From NCBI GenBank assembly GCA_937996675.1, contig CALKUN010000135.1, positions 1 through 14,428 on the forward strand: DNA of 14,428 nt, written 5' to 3'. The first letter of the stretch is position 1, and each line of letters opens with the position of its first letter. The stretch is from an uncultured Candidatus Saccharibacteria bacterium (GTDB lineage Bacteria; Patescibacteriota; Saccharimonadia; CAILAD01; GCA-016700035). The translations under genes were made by a program, and so were the position numbers. The notes under the pieces are model-generated. The model was not told the origin of the DNA. It worked only from the letters and a program-made list of their open reading frames with translations, and made no database searches. Positions 1 to 6,566 of this stretch are shown here, one piece after another.

Positions 1-360
1 ATCATTGATCGCAACAATATTCAGATAGATGGCTACACCGAAGACGTCATGCCACTTGAGTCACTGGCACAAAAATGGCTGGCTTTTGGGTGGCATGTGC
101 TTGAAGTAGGTGGCCACAACATTGAGCAGTTTGTGACGGCTTGCCATCAGGCTCAGGCCACTTTTGAGAAGCCGACAGTCATTATTGCGCATACTATTCC
201 CGGTAAGGGGGTTGATTATATGGAAGGTGAATATGTGTGGCATGGTATGCCACCCGGAACAAAGGATGTGCCTGGAGATCCAGCTAAGGCCGACCAAGGC
301 AAAGTTGCGCTAAAGGAGCTCCGCACCCTGCGTGGGCGTATCCGATCGGAGCACGAATAA
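1..360 (+). CDS. tkt: Transketolase N-terminal subunit (3' end only)
   Basis: The frame is open from the window edge to a TAA at 358-360, giving 119 residues of C-terminal sequence. Transketolase moves two-carbon ketol units between sugar phosphates in the non-oxidative pentose phosphate pathway, using thiamine diphosphate (TPP) and Mg2+. The visible part matches the end of the TPP-binding domain: IIDRNNIQIDG (residues 1-11) is the usual metal/TPP loop, followed by the TEDVMPLE helix start. HTIPGKGVDYME and WHGMPP are typical of the last section of this subunit. The protein ends where the N-terminal half of a full-length transketolase would, and the second half follows as a separate gene. The TAA overlaps the next ATG by one base (TAATG), so translational coupling and a stoichiometric two-subunit enzyme are likely. 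The start lies outside the window. Confidence 0.92.
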   Translation: MIDRNNIQIDGYTEDVMPLESLAQKWLAFGWHVLEVGGHNIEQFVTACHQAQATFEKPTVIIAHTIPGKGVDYMEGEYVWHGMPPGTKDVPGDPAKADQGKVALKELRTLRGRIRSEHE

Positions 361-1352
361 TGAATGCACATTACGCAGATCACTTATCAAGGCAGCTCTT
401 CCATGACGCGATCGATCACACGCCGACTCGCAAGGGCTTTGGTGACGGACTTGTGTTAGCTGGAGACGCCGACCCTCGTGTGGTTGCATTGAGTGCCGAC
501 TTGGTTGAGTCTACGATGATAGAGCCCTTCGCCAAGAAGTATCCGGATCGGTATGTCGAGATCGGCGTGGCTGAGCAGAATCTCGTGACGGTTGCCTCTG
601 GCATGGCTTCGGAAGGACTTATACCATTCACGAGCTCATACGCAGCCTTTTCTCCTGGGCGAAACTGGGAACAGATCCGTACAACTATCTGCCTCAATGA
701 GCAGCCTGTTAAGCTCGTTGGCTCTCATGCTGGCGTATCGGTTGGACCGGACGGAGCCACTCACCAGATGCTCGAAGATATTGCTCTTATGCGTGTCCTC
801 CCGCATATGACTGTTGTCGTACCGTGTGATGAGCATGAAGCTCGCAAGGCTACTCAGGTGATTGCCAAGACGAAGCAACCGGCTTACTTGCGTTTGGCTC
901 GTGAGAAGACACCGATTGTGACTACTGTGGATAGTCCGTTTGAGTTTGGCAAGGCACACGTCTGGCGCGAGGGGAGCGATGTGACTCTGATCGTAGCTGG
1001 TCCACTGGCTTATGAAGTGTGCAAGGCAGCAGAACTGCTCGCCAAAGAAGGCATCGAGGCTGAGATTATCAATAGTCCATGGATCAAGCCACTCGACAAT
1101 GAGACTATCCTCAAGAGTCTCAAAAAGACTGGCGCTGTCGTCACGATCGAAGAGGCTCAGGCAGCTGGTGGGCTCGGAGGCGTGATCGCCGAGCTGTCAT
1201 CCCTGAAGTGTGTCGTACCTATGGAACGGATTGGTATCCAGGATGCTTTTGGGCAATCCGGCACGATTACTGAATTGTGGGAATACTATCATCTGACCGC
1301 ACCGTATATCGCAAAGGCAGCCACTCGGGCCCACGAGCGAAAGATCAGCTAA
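360..1352 (+). CDS. tkt: Transketolase C-terminal subunit
   Basis: This 330-residue protein carries the pyrimidine-binding and C-terminal domains of transketolase/DXS-type enzymes and should pair with the product of the preceding gene. VEIGVAEQNLV (about 66-76) contains the glutamate (E72) that in this family activates the TPP aminopyrimidine ring. SHAGVSVGPDGATHQMLEDI (122-141) is the strongly conserved substrate/cofactor loop, and YLRLAREKTP closes the Pyr domain. The rest is the transketolase C-terminal domain, including GGLGGVIAEL. The length is usual for the C-terminal half of split transketolases. A GGAG at 348-351, eight bases before the ATG, supports the start at 360, which overlaps the upstream stop by one base. 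Split transketolases occur in archaea, some Firmicutes and many CPR bacteria, so the split is probably the native state, not a broken gene. Confidence 0.94.
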   Translation: MNAHYADHLSRQLFHDAIDHTPTRKGFGDGLVLAGDADPRVVALSADLVESTMIEPFAKKYPDRYVEIGVAEQNLVTVASGMASEGLIPFTSSYAAFSPGRNWEQIRTTICLNEQPVKLVGSHAGVSVGPDGATHQMLEDIALMRVLPHMTVVVPCDEHEARKATQVIAKTKQPAYLRLAREKTPIVTTVDSPFEFGKAHVWREGSDVTLIVAGPLAYEVCKAAELLAKEGIEAEIINSPWIKPLDNETILKSLKKTGAVVTIEEAQAAGGLGGVIAELSSLKCVVPMERIGIQDAFGQSGTITELWEYYHLTAPYIAKAATRAHERKIS

Positions 1353-1353
1353 T

Positions 1354-2364
1354 ATGTCCAAGAAATCCACACCCTACGATGTGATTACAGTCGGTGCAGC
1401 GACCCTCGACACGTTCCTGCTCGCCAAGGATTTCTCAAGCTATACCGAGGGGCACGAAGAATACTTAATCGTACCAGCCAGCACAAAGATAGATATTCCT
1501 GATATCGCTACCGAAACGGGCGGTGGGGCTACCAATACTGCGGCAACGTTTTGTCGGGCTGGTCTCAGGACTGCCTGTATGGCCAAGGTCGGCCTCGACG
1601 GACCAGGTCGTGAAGTCGAACGGTATCTCGAGAAAGAAAAAATCACTTCTCTTCTTGTAACTGATCGATCGCACCAGACGGGGGTGTCGGTGGTACTCAA
1701 GGGGAAAAATGGAGAGGATACTATCCTGACGCATCGTGGAGCAGGGTATGAATATCGTAAGTCAGACTTTTCACTAGTCGGCCAGCAATCAAAGTGGCTC
1801 TATGTCACATCCCTGGCCGGGGACCTTGGACTCTTGGCGCGTCTCTTGAAGTGGGCGAATGAACAAGGTGTGCGAGTGGCCGTCAATCCCGGTAGCTTGG
1901 AGATCACCAAGCGCACTCGACTTGTTCGACTCCTCAAGCAGGCAGATGTCGTCGTGCTCAATAGCGACGAGATGAAGTCACTCCTCAACGTGCCAGATGT
2001 ACCGACTGGTCTTGAAGAGGCTCGTCGGGCTCTGTGGCACACGGTAGTCGTGACTGACTCAAAGGACGGGAGCTGGGTACTCGATGGCAGCTACTTGTAT
2101 CACGCCGGGATCTCGAAGAAGGTAAAAGTCATTGATCGTACGGGAGCCGGTGATGCCTACGGGGCTGGTCTGATCGCTTCAATCATTCGTGGGCAGAGCA
2201 TGCAGGAGGCCATGAGTTTTGCGGCTGCCAACGCCACATCAGTCATAAGCTATATTGGTGCCAAGGTGGGTATCCTTCGGAGTGTAGATGTCGATATAAT
2301 GAACATAGACATTAGCGTGTTCGAGCCAACCAAAAAAGGGAGATTTTATGCCACACCACATTGA
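1354..2364 (+). CDS. PfkB/ribokinase-family carbohydrate kinase, first copy
   Basis: A 336-residue kinase of the PfkB (ribokinase-like) fold, which phosphorylates a sugar or nucleoside hydroxyl with ATP. N-terminal GGGATNTA (57-64) is the substrate-binding glycine motif. KVGLDGPG (78-85) is typical of the family. VVVTDSKDG (231-239) matches the ATP-site VTxGxxG region, although the usual first glycine is replaced by SK. DRTGAGDA (261-268) is the C-terminal signature: D267 is the expected catalytic base and GAG forms the anion hole. The substrate cannot be read from sequence; fructose 6-phosphate, ribose and nucleosides are all used by relatives. The gene begins one base after the transketolase stop and overlaps the next kinase by 17 bases, so it belongs to the same operon. 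That placement fits sugar-phosphate metabolism. Confidence 0.9.
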   Translation: MSKKSTPYDVITVGAATLDTFLLAKDFSSYTEGHEEYLIVPASTKIDIPDIATETGGGATNTAATFCRAGLRTACMAKVGLDGPGREVERYLEKEKITSLLVTDRSHQTGVSVVLKGKNGEDTILTHRGAGYEYRKSDFSLVGQQSKWLYVTSLAGDLGLLARLLKWANEQGVRVAVNPGSLEITKRTRLVRLLKQADVVVLNSDEMKSLLNVPDVPTGLEEARRALWHTVVVTDSKDGSWVLDGSYLYHAGISKKVKVIDRTGAGDAYGAGLIASIIRGQSMQEAMSFAAANATSVISYIGAKVGILRSVDVDIMNIDISVFEPTKKGRFYATPH

Positions 2365-3367
2365 TGTACTGAGTATCGGGGATGTCGTCACCGATGCATT
2401 TATCAAGCTCCGCCCGACCGAGGCTGAGATCAACAAGGATCCTGTTGATAAGCATCCATTACTCTGTATGACATATGGCACTAAGATTCCATTTGAGGAA
2501 GCGATTGTGATCGAGGGAGTCGGGAATAGTGCCAATGCAGCAGTTTCCTTTGCTCGGTTGGGTCTCAAGTCGTCGCTCTATGGTAATGTGGGTGACGATG
2601 ATAATGGACGCGATATTCTAGTGGCGCTCAAGAAGAATGGCGTGCAGACCCAGTTTATGCAGGTAAACAAGGGTAAGGTAAGTAACTATCACTACGTACT
2701 GTGGTACAAGGACGACCGTACGATTCTCATTAAGCACGAAGAGTACAAGTACAAGTTTCCAAATATTGATAAGTCCGATACGCCAAAGTGGCTGTACTTG
2801 AGCTCATTTGCCGAACATGGCGCCTATCTCATTGATGAGGTTCTCGACTACATGGATGATCACGCAGAGGTGAAGCTCGCCTTTCAGCCCGGGACCTTCA
2901 TGATGAGATTGGGCTTTGACAAGCTCAAGCGACTCTACAAGAATACTGAGCTCTTTGTGGTGAACGTCGAAGAGGCTCAGATGATGACCGGCATGGCTGG
3001 TGAACGTAATATTCGCAAGATGATGGAGTACATCCACGAGCGTGGACCGAAGATTGTCTGTATTACCGATGGGCCAAAAGGCAGCTATGCATCAGATGGC
3101 ACAACTGTCTGGAGCATGCGCAATTACCCAGATCCAGCTGAGCCGTTTGAGCGTACTGGTGCCGGCGATGCCTACACGAGTACGTTTGTAGCTGGACTCA
3201 TTACGACTGGTAACCTCCAGGAAGCCATGAAGTGGGGACCGATCAACTCTATGAGCGTCGTCCAGAAGGTCGGTGCGCAAGAGGGTCTCCTGACGAGACC
3301 TGCACTCGAACGGTTCTTGGCTGCTGCACCAAAAGACTACGAGCCAAAAGAATATAAGCACGGATAA
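2348..3367 (+). CDS. PfkB/ribokinase-family carbohydrate kinase, second copy
   Basis: A second kinase of the PfkB fold (339 residues), clearly related to its upstream neighbour but strongly diverged. The N-terminal substrate motif is GVGNSANAA (57-65) instead of the neighbour's GGGATNTAA. YGNVGDDDNG (78-87) is the family's G-x-VG-x-D-x-x-G element. CITDGPKGS (238-246) is the ATP-site motif. ERTGAGDA (268-275) is the signature with D274 as catalytic base, but Glu replaces the usual first Asp. An extra segment near residues 22-55, with many Lys, Pro and Asp, separates strand 1 from the substrate motif. The ATG lies inside the end of the preceding gene, and AAAGGGAG at about 2335-2342 supplies a ribosome binding site. 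Differing substrate motifs suggest a different substrate from copy one, or a heterodimer. Neither is proven. Confidence 0.9.
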   Translation: MPHHIDVLSIGDVVTDAFIKLRPTEAEINKDPVDKHPLLCMTYGTKIPFEEAIVIEGVGNSANAAVSFARLGLKSSLYGNVGDDDNGRDILVALKKNGVQTQFMQVNKGKVSNYHYVLWYKDDRTILIKHEEYKYKFPNIDKSDTPKWLYLSSFAEHGAYLIDEVLDYMDDHAEVKLAFQPGTFMMRLGFDKLKRLYKNTELFVVNVEEAQMMTGMAGERNIRKMMEYIHERGPKIVCITDGPKGSYASDGTTVWSMRNYPDPAEPFERTGAGDAYTSTFVAGLITTGNLQEAMKWGPINSMSVVQKVGAQEGLLTRPALERFLAAAPKDYEPKEYKHG

Positions 3368-3370
3368 TCC

Positions 3371-4363
3371 ATGCAGCCTAATACAGCCACCAAACAAGCC
3401 CCCGTGCCAGCCACCCTGCCCGTCGAGGAGCCCAGCGCAGCGACCTACGACGCAATTGTGGTCGGGGCTGGGCCAGCTGGCATGGCGGCCTGTATCTATC
3501 TAGCTCGCAAGAAGCTCCGTGTGCTTTTGCTCACCAAGGATCTTGGTGGCCAAGCCGCCAAATCAAGCGATGTTGAGAATTACCTTGGCTACAGCATGAT
3601 TAGCGGGGCAGACTTGACCAAGCACTTCCAGGAACACCTGCAGGAGTTTAGCGAAGAGATCACGCTCAAGTTGATGAATAAGGGGGTGGATGGCATCTCG
3701 CGCTCCGGTAAGAATTTTTCGGTCCGACTAGGCAATGGTACGACCGAAACGGCTCGTGCTGTTGTGATTGCGAGCGGCAAAGATCCACGTCACCTCGGCA
3801 TACCGGGAGAGGAAGAATTTTTGAACCGAGGTGTGACCTTTTGTGCTTGGTGTGACGGACCACTTTTTAAGGGGAAGTCGATTGCGGTAATTGGCGGCGG
3901 GAATGCAGCACTTGATGCAGTGCTGGCAGTTGAGAAGATCGTCAAGGATGTCGCTGTCGTGAATGTCACGCCAGAGCTGATTGCTGACGAGATGTTGGTC
4001 GACAAGGCTGTCGCTTCACACTCTGTCAGAATAATGAATAATCATACCGTGACTCGCATAGTGGGCGATAAGTTTGTGACCGGTATTATGGTACAAGACA
4101 ACGAGACAAAGAAAGAGCAGGAGATTCCCGTAGAGGGTGTTTTTATTGAGATTGGCTCCGTGCCGGCCACTGAGTATCTCAAAGGATTTCTTGATCTCAA
4201 CGATGGTGGAGAGATTGAGATCGACGACTACAACATGACTTCAATAGAAGGGGTCTTTGCGGCTGGGGATGTAACAAGCATTATTGAGAAACAAATTATC
4301 GTTGCGGCAGGTGAAGGGTCTAAGGCCGGCATACAGTGTGCCAAATGGCTGAGCGTTCACTGA
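3371..4363 (+). CDS. trxB: Thioredoxin-disulfide reductase-like flavoprotein with AhpF-type NAD(P)H domain
   Basis: A 330-residue FAD-dependent disulfide reductase of the low-molecular-weight TrxR class. GAGPAG (32-37) binds FAD, CAWC (158-161) is the redox-active disulfide, GGGNAA (175-180) is the nicotinamide dinucleotide fold and FAAGD (296-300) is the second FAD contact. After CAWC it reads CDGPLFKGK, and after the second glycine motif VNVTPELIADE (197-207), both close to AhpF as I recall it. The HRRxxxR segment with which classical TrxR grips the NADPH 2'-phosphate is missing. NADH use is therefore likely, by inference. The roughly 200-residue N-terminal domain of AhpF is absent, replaced by a 25-residue Pro/Ala-rich lead. 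The gene starts three bases after the second kinase, with only a weak ribosome site, so it is probably translated from the operon mRNA. Confidence 0.9.
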   Translation: MQPNTATKQAPVPATLPVEEPSAATYDAIVVGAGPAGMAACIYLARKKLRVLLLTKDLGGQAAKSSDVENYLGYSMISGADLTKHFQEHLQEFSEEITLKLMNKGVDGISRSGKNFSVRLGNGTTETARAVVIASGKDPRHLGIPGEEEFLNRGVTFCAWCDGPLFKGKSIAVIGGGNAALDAVLAVEKIVKDVAVVNVTPELIADEMLVDKAVASHSVRIMNNHTVTRIVGDKFVTGIMVQDNETKKEQEIPVEGVFIEIGSVPATEYLKGFLDLNDGGEIEIDDYNMTSIEGVFAAGDVTSIIEKQIIVAAGEGSKAGIQCAKWLSVH

Positions 4364-4380
4364 GGATTACCATCCGACTC

Positions 4381-4489
4381 GTTTCTGATGCGCTGGGCTG
4401 TGTTGGTCGCTCGAAGTTATTTCTCACCGTACGTTAAAGTACGCCTCAAAATAACTTCGAACTCCGCCTTGCCCAGCATCACCAGAAAC
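4381..4489. repeat. Long interrupted palindrome (possible structured RNA or small repeat element)
   Basis: Paired blocks are GTTTCTG (4381-4387) with CAGAAAC (4483-4489), GCTGGGC (4392-4398) with GCCCAGC (4471-4477), and TCGAAGTTATTT (4411-4422) with AAATAACTTCGA (4449-4460). An inner hairpin, CGTAC (4428-4432) with GTACG (4439-4443), has a six-base loop. The blocks are separated by unpaired or wobble-rich stretches (4399-4410 against 4461-4470). The whole therefore folds as a rod of about 40 positions per arm. There is no T tract after it, so it is not an ordinary terminator. A miniature mobile repeat, a 3' mRNA-stabilising structure or a small RNA would all fit. Confidence 0.7.
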
Positions 4490-4541
4490 AACCCTGTACT
4501 AGGGTGGAAGTAGCCACTATACAATGAATAGTGTGAGGGTA

Positions 4542-4547
4542 TATAAT
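4542..4547 (+). promoter_or_regulatory. -10 box of glutaredoxin promoter
   Basis: A perfect TATAAT, 53 bases upstream of the glutaredoxin ATG. No good -35 box is present 17 bases upstream (ATACAA at 4519-4524). The inverted pair CACTAT/ATAGTG flanks that position. Confidence 0.55.
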
Positions 4548-4600
4548 AGAGTTAATATCAAGCGTCACAGAGGTGGCTTTTTAATCAGAAAGAGGACACT

Positions 4601-4849
4601 ATGAGCGAAACTGCAACTACCGATAAAGTAATCGTCTATACGACTCCAACCTGTGTATTCTGCAAGAACGTCAAAGGCTATCTTGAAGACAAGGGTATTG
4701 CCTACGAATCAATCGACGTACTGGCTGATGCCGACAAGGCACAGGAAATGATTGATAAGTCTGGCCAGATGGGTGTCCCTGTCACTGACTATAAGGGAAC
4801 GATCATCGTAGGCTTTGATAAGGCCAAACTCGACGCCGCAACTGCATAG
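4601..4849 (+). CDS. Glutaredoxin-like protein
   Basis: An 82-residue protein made of a single thioredoxin fold. VIVYTTPTCVFC (10-21) gives strand one followed by the CVFC redox motif (C18, C21). GVPVT (58-62) has the cis-proline that faces the active site in all glutaredoxins, and the late IIVGFD matches the usual GG/GF turn before the last helix. Length and motifs fit the NrdH/YruB-like glutaredoxins, which are often reduced by thioredoxin reductase instead of glutathione. No N-terminal export signal is seen, so it should be cytoplasmic. AGAGGA at 4591-4596 is the ribosome site, four bases from the ATG. It has its own promoter and a strong terminator, so it is a single-gene unit, but it follows the reductase gene, its most plausible electron donor. 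The real acceptor (ribonucleotide reductase, peroxiredoxin or other) is not in the window. Confidence 0.9.
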   Translation: MSETATTDKVIVYTTPTCVFCKNVKGYLEDKGIAYESIDVLADADKAQEMIDKSGQMGVPVTDYKGTIIVGFDKAKLDAATA

Positions 4850-4870
4850 TACGCAACGCATATTGTCAGC

Positions 4871-4893
4871 AAGCCGCCTTCTGGGCGGCTTTT
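4871..4893 (+). terminator. Rho-independent terminator of the glutaredoxin gene
   Basis: AAGCCGCC (4871-4878) pairs perfectly with GGCGGCTT (4884-4891) around a five-base loop. It is followed by a short T run, 22 bases after the stop codon. Confidence 0.88.
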
Positions 4894-4918
4894 GCGTGAC
4901 TCGAAGACCATTAACTTC

Positions 4919-4927
4919 TGCTATGGT
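4919..4927 (+). promoter_or_regulatory. Possible extended -10 promoter of the Lnt-like gene
   Basis: TGCTATGGT fits an extended -10 (TGn plus a four-of-six TATAAT match) 14 bases before the ATG. It would give a very short leader. No ribosome binding site is seen before this ATG, which fits a nearly leaderless mRNA. The call is weak. Confidence 0.3.
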
Positions 4928-4941
4928 AAGCTACGGTAAAG

Positions 4942-6453
4942 ATGGTCAAGTCGCCCAGATCAAAGTCAATACTTCATAGACTACGCGTAAGGCTGCCGGT
5001 ATTCTGGAGGAGTGTTTTGGAATGGTTTAGTAACCATCCCTATGTCTCAGCGTATCTTGTTGGCTGCGTGTACTACGGACTGACCGTGTCTTGGATGTTT
5101 GGATTGCGCACAGCTGAGATCGCAACTGGCGTGGCATTTTATGTCGTATCCATCTCAGCCGCCTTAGTTATGGTATCGAGCTTCTCACTAGGCCTAGTGT
5201 TTTTCGTATGGCTCTATCGACGACTAGATCTGTCGCTGGCTGATCCAAAATGGTGGCTCATCCCGGCCGCATGGATAGTGTCAGAATATCTGCGGGCAGT
5301 ATTCTTTTCGATAGTGTCGATGGGTCCTGGAGGGCGCATCGGACCGTACTGGACATTTGGTAATGTCGGCTACTGGTTGGTGCATACACCATTTGTGTAC
5401 GCCGCACGATGGGGCGGGCTCTATCTCCTCAGCTTGATTGTGGTAGCGTGTGTAGTTGGCCTCATCCGGGCATTCTTGACGCGAAAACTGATACCGCTCG
5501 CTGTGCCCTTGATCGTATCGGCGCTCCTATCGGTGAGTGGCTGGCTGGTATATCGGACATCAACTGGTCCTACCAGGCAGTTGGGTGTGGTGCAGTTCGC
5601 AAATGAGTTTAGCCCAGAAAACTTCTCCAGCTCGGCTAACGAAGAATTGGCTAAACGTCCGGCACAGTCGTATGATGCATTACTGTTGCCGGAGTATTCG
5701 CACCTGTGGGAGCGCAGTGCGGCTAGAGATACGGAGGCTATTTCGCGGGTACTCAAAGATCCTCGCGGACTAGTCATAGACAGCGCTCCTGAAGTGCAAA
5801 CCGAAGCCAAGCCGGGGCATAACTTGGTGACGTATCACTCAGGAGACGGCACGCCACTCTTTTCGCAGCAAAAATGGTTCTCGATTCCAGGGGGCGAATA
5901 CGTGCCGTATTTGTACCAAGTCATCTTAGCCTACGCCGGACAGGAGCAAATGCTTTTGCACTTCAACGATCAGAAGTCTATTGATCATGGCGAGGTGCCT
6001 GAAAGACCATTTCTCTACGACGATGTTTCATGGGGAGCGATGGCCTGCAGTGGTGTGGTAGCGCCTGAATTGTATCGAGGGATGACGGTACGGGGCGCAA
6101 CAGTGCTGACCAACTCAGCGTCACTTGATACGATGGGCCTAGGTATGGCGTACCATTACCAAGCGAGGGATATGGCGGTACTGCATGCCGTGGCAAATGC
6201 TCGCCCTTTTGCCCAGTCTGCCCGAGGTGGCTTGAGCTACATAATTGATCAGAATGGGCATTACGTAGCGCAGACTCATGAGCGTGGCTATGATTTCCTT
6301 GAGGGTACGATCCAGATGAACAAGGCCAAGACACTCTATACGGCATGGGGGGATTGGGTGGTGTGGATATCAGTTTCGATAGTGCTGGGGGCTTGGCTCA
6401 CGAGCTTGGCGCCAATGCGAAAGTATTGGGTGAGACACTCCCGCAAACAATAG
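4942..6453 (+). CDS. lnt: Apolipoprotein N-acyltransferase-like membrane protein
   Basis: This 503-residue protein has about six hydrophobic segments in its first 205 residues (roughly 36-58, 63-92, 103-122, 145-175, 181-203), a nitrilase-like domain of about 215-460, and one C-terminal membrane helix (471-490). This is the layout of Lnt, which adds the third acyl chain to lipoproteins. The nitrilase triad can be placed by motif: E251 (LLLPEYSHLW), K311 (QKWFSIPGGEYVP) and C369 (MACSGVVAPELY). E319 in GGEYVP matches a second conserved Glu, and ARPFAQSARGG and WGDW are the usual late motifs. The normal CYE at the nucleophile is CSG here, so two residues important in E. coli Lnt (Y388, E389) are missing. 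It may be an acyltransferase of altered specificity or another membrane nitrilase. The start at 4942 has no ribosome site but gives a sensible Lys/Arg-rich cytoplasmic lead. Confidence 0.78.
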   Translation: MVKSPRSKSILHRLRVRLPVFWRSVLEWFSNHPYVSAYLVGCVYYGLTVSWMFGLRTAEIATGVAFYVVSISAALVMVSSFSLGLVFFVWLYRRLDLSLADPKWWLIPAAWIVSEYLRAVFFSIVSMGPGGRIGPYWTFGNVGYWLVHTPFVYAARWGGLYLLSLIVVACVVGLIRAFLTRKLIPLAVPLIVSALLSVSGWLVYRTSTGPTRQLGVVQFANEFSPENFSSSANEELAKRPAQSYDALLLPEYSHLWERSAARDTEAISRVLKDPRGLVIDSAPEVQTEAKPGHNLVTYHSGDGTPLFSQQKWFSIPGGEYVPYLYQVILAYAGQEQMLLHFNDQKSIDHGEVPERPFLYDDVSWGAMACSGVVAPELYRGMTVRGATVLTNSASLDTMGLGMAYHYQARDMAVLHAVANARPFAQSARGGLSYIIDQNGHYVAQTHERGYDFLEGTIQMNKAKTLYTAWGDWVVWISVSIVLGAWLTSLAPMRKYWVRHSRKQ

Positions 6454-6566
6454 TTTGACAGCATGCTCAGAATGGGTGATTATAAGCATAAGTATTAACA
6501 CAACCAGGAATCATCCATGGCAACATCAACACCAAAACAAAAACCATCTACAAAGAGTAATACCTC
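6454..6566 (+). repeat. Direct repeat, copy 1: promoter, leader and first codons shared with 7808-7911
   Basis: Aligned with 7808-7911, this copy shares a 17-base identical block around the transcription start (ATAAGCATAAGTATTAA), then CAACCAGGAA, then ATGGCAACATCAA and TACAAAGAGTAAT. There is a six-base indel just after the start codon region and a one-base indel in the leader. Beyond about codon 17 the proteins stay alike but the codons differ. Confidence 0.75.
6455..6483 (+). promoter_or_regulatory. Promoter of exported protein A
   Basis: TTGACA (6455-6460), a 17-base gap, then GATTAT (6478-6483). The same layout precedes the paralog at 7809-7837. An AAGCATAAGTA motif (6484-6494) follows directly and overlaps the expected transcription start. 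Confidence 0.6.

Larger units (their letters stand above)
4364..4600. other. Intergenic region between reductase and glutaredoxin genes
   Basis: This 237-base stretch has no convincing gene. It holds the large interrupted palindrome (4381-4489) in its first half and the glutaredoxin promoter region in its second. A 6-base inverted pair CACTAT (4515-4520) / ATAGTG (4528-4533) lies just where the -35 box of that promoter would be, so it could be an operator or a small hairpin. A further weak pair, AGCCAC (4512-4517) with GTGGCT (4573-4578), is followed by five T. No clear U-tract terminator for the upstream operon is visible. Confidence 0.6.

Noticed and set aside
360..1352. Split transketolase as a frameshifted pseudogene
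   Set aside because: The second part has its own ribosome site and ATG, the junction falls at the domain border, and natural two-subunit transketolases are well known.
4388..4513. A 41-codon open frame running through the large palindrome
   Set aside because: There is no ribosome binding site. Both arms of the palindrome are inside it, and a base-paired structure explains the sequence better than a peptide.
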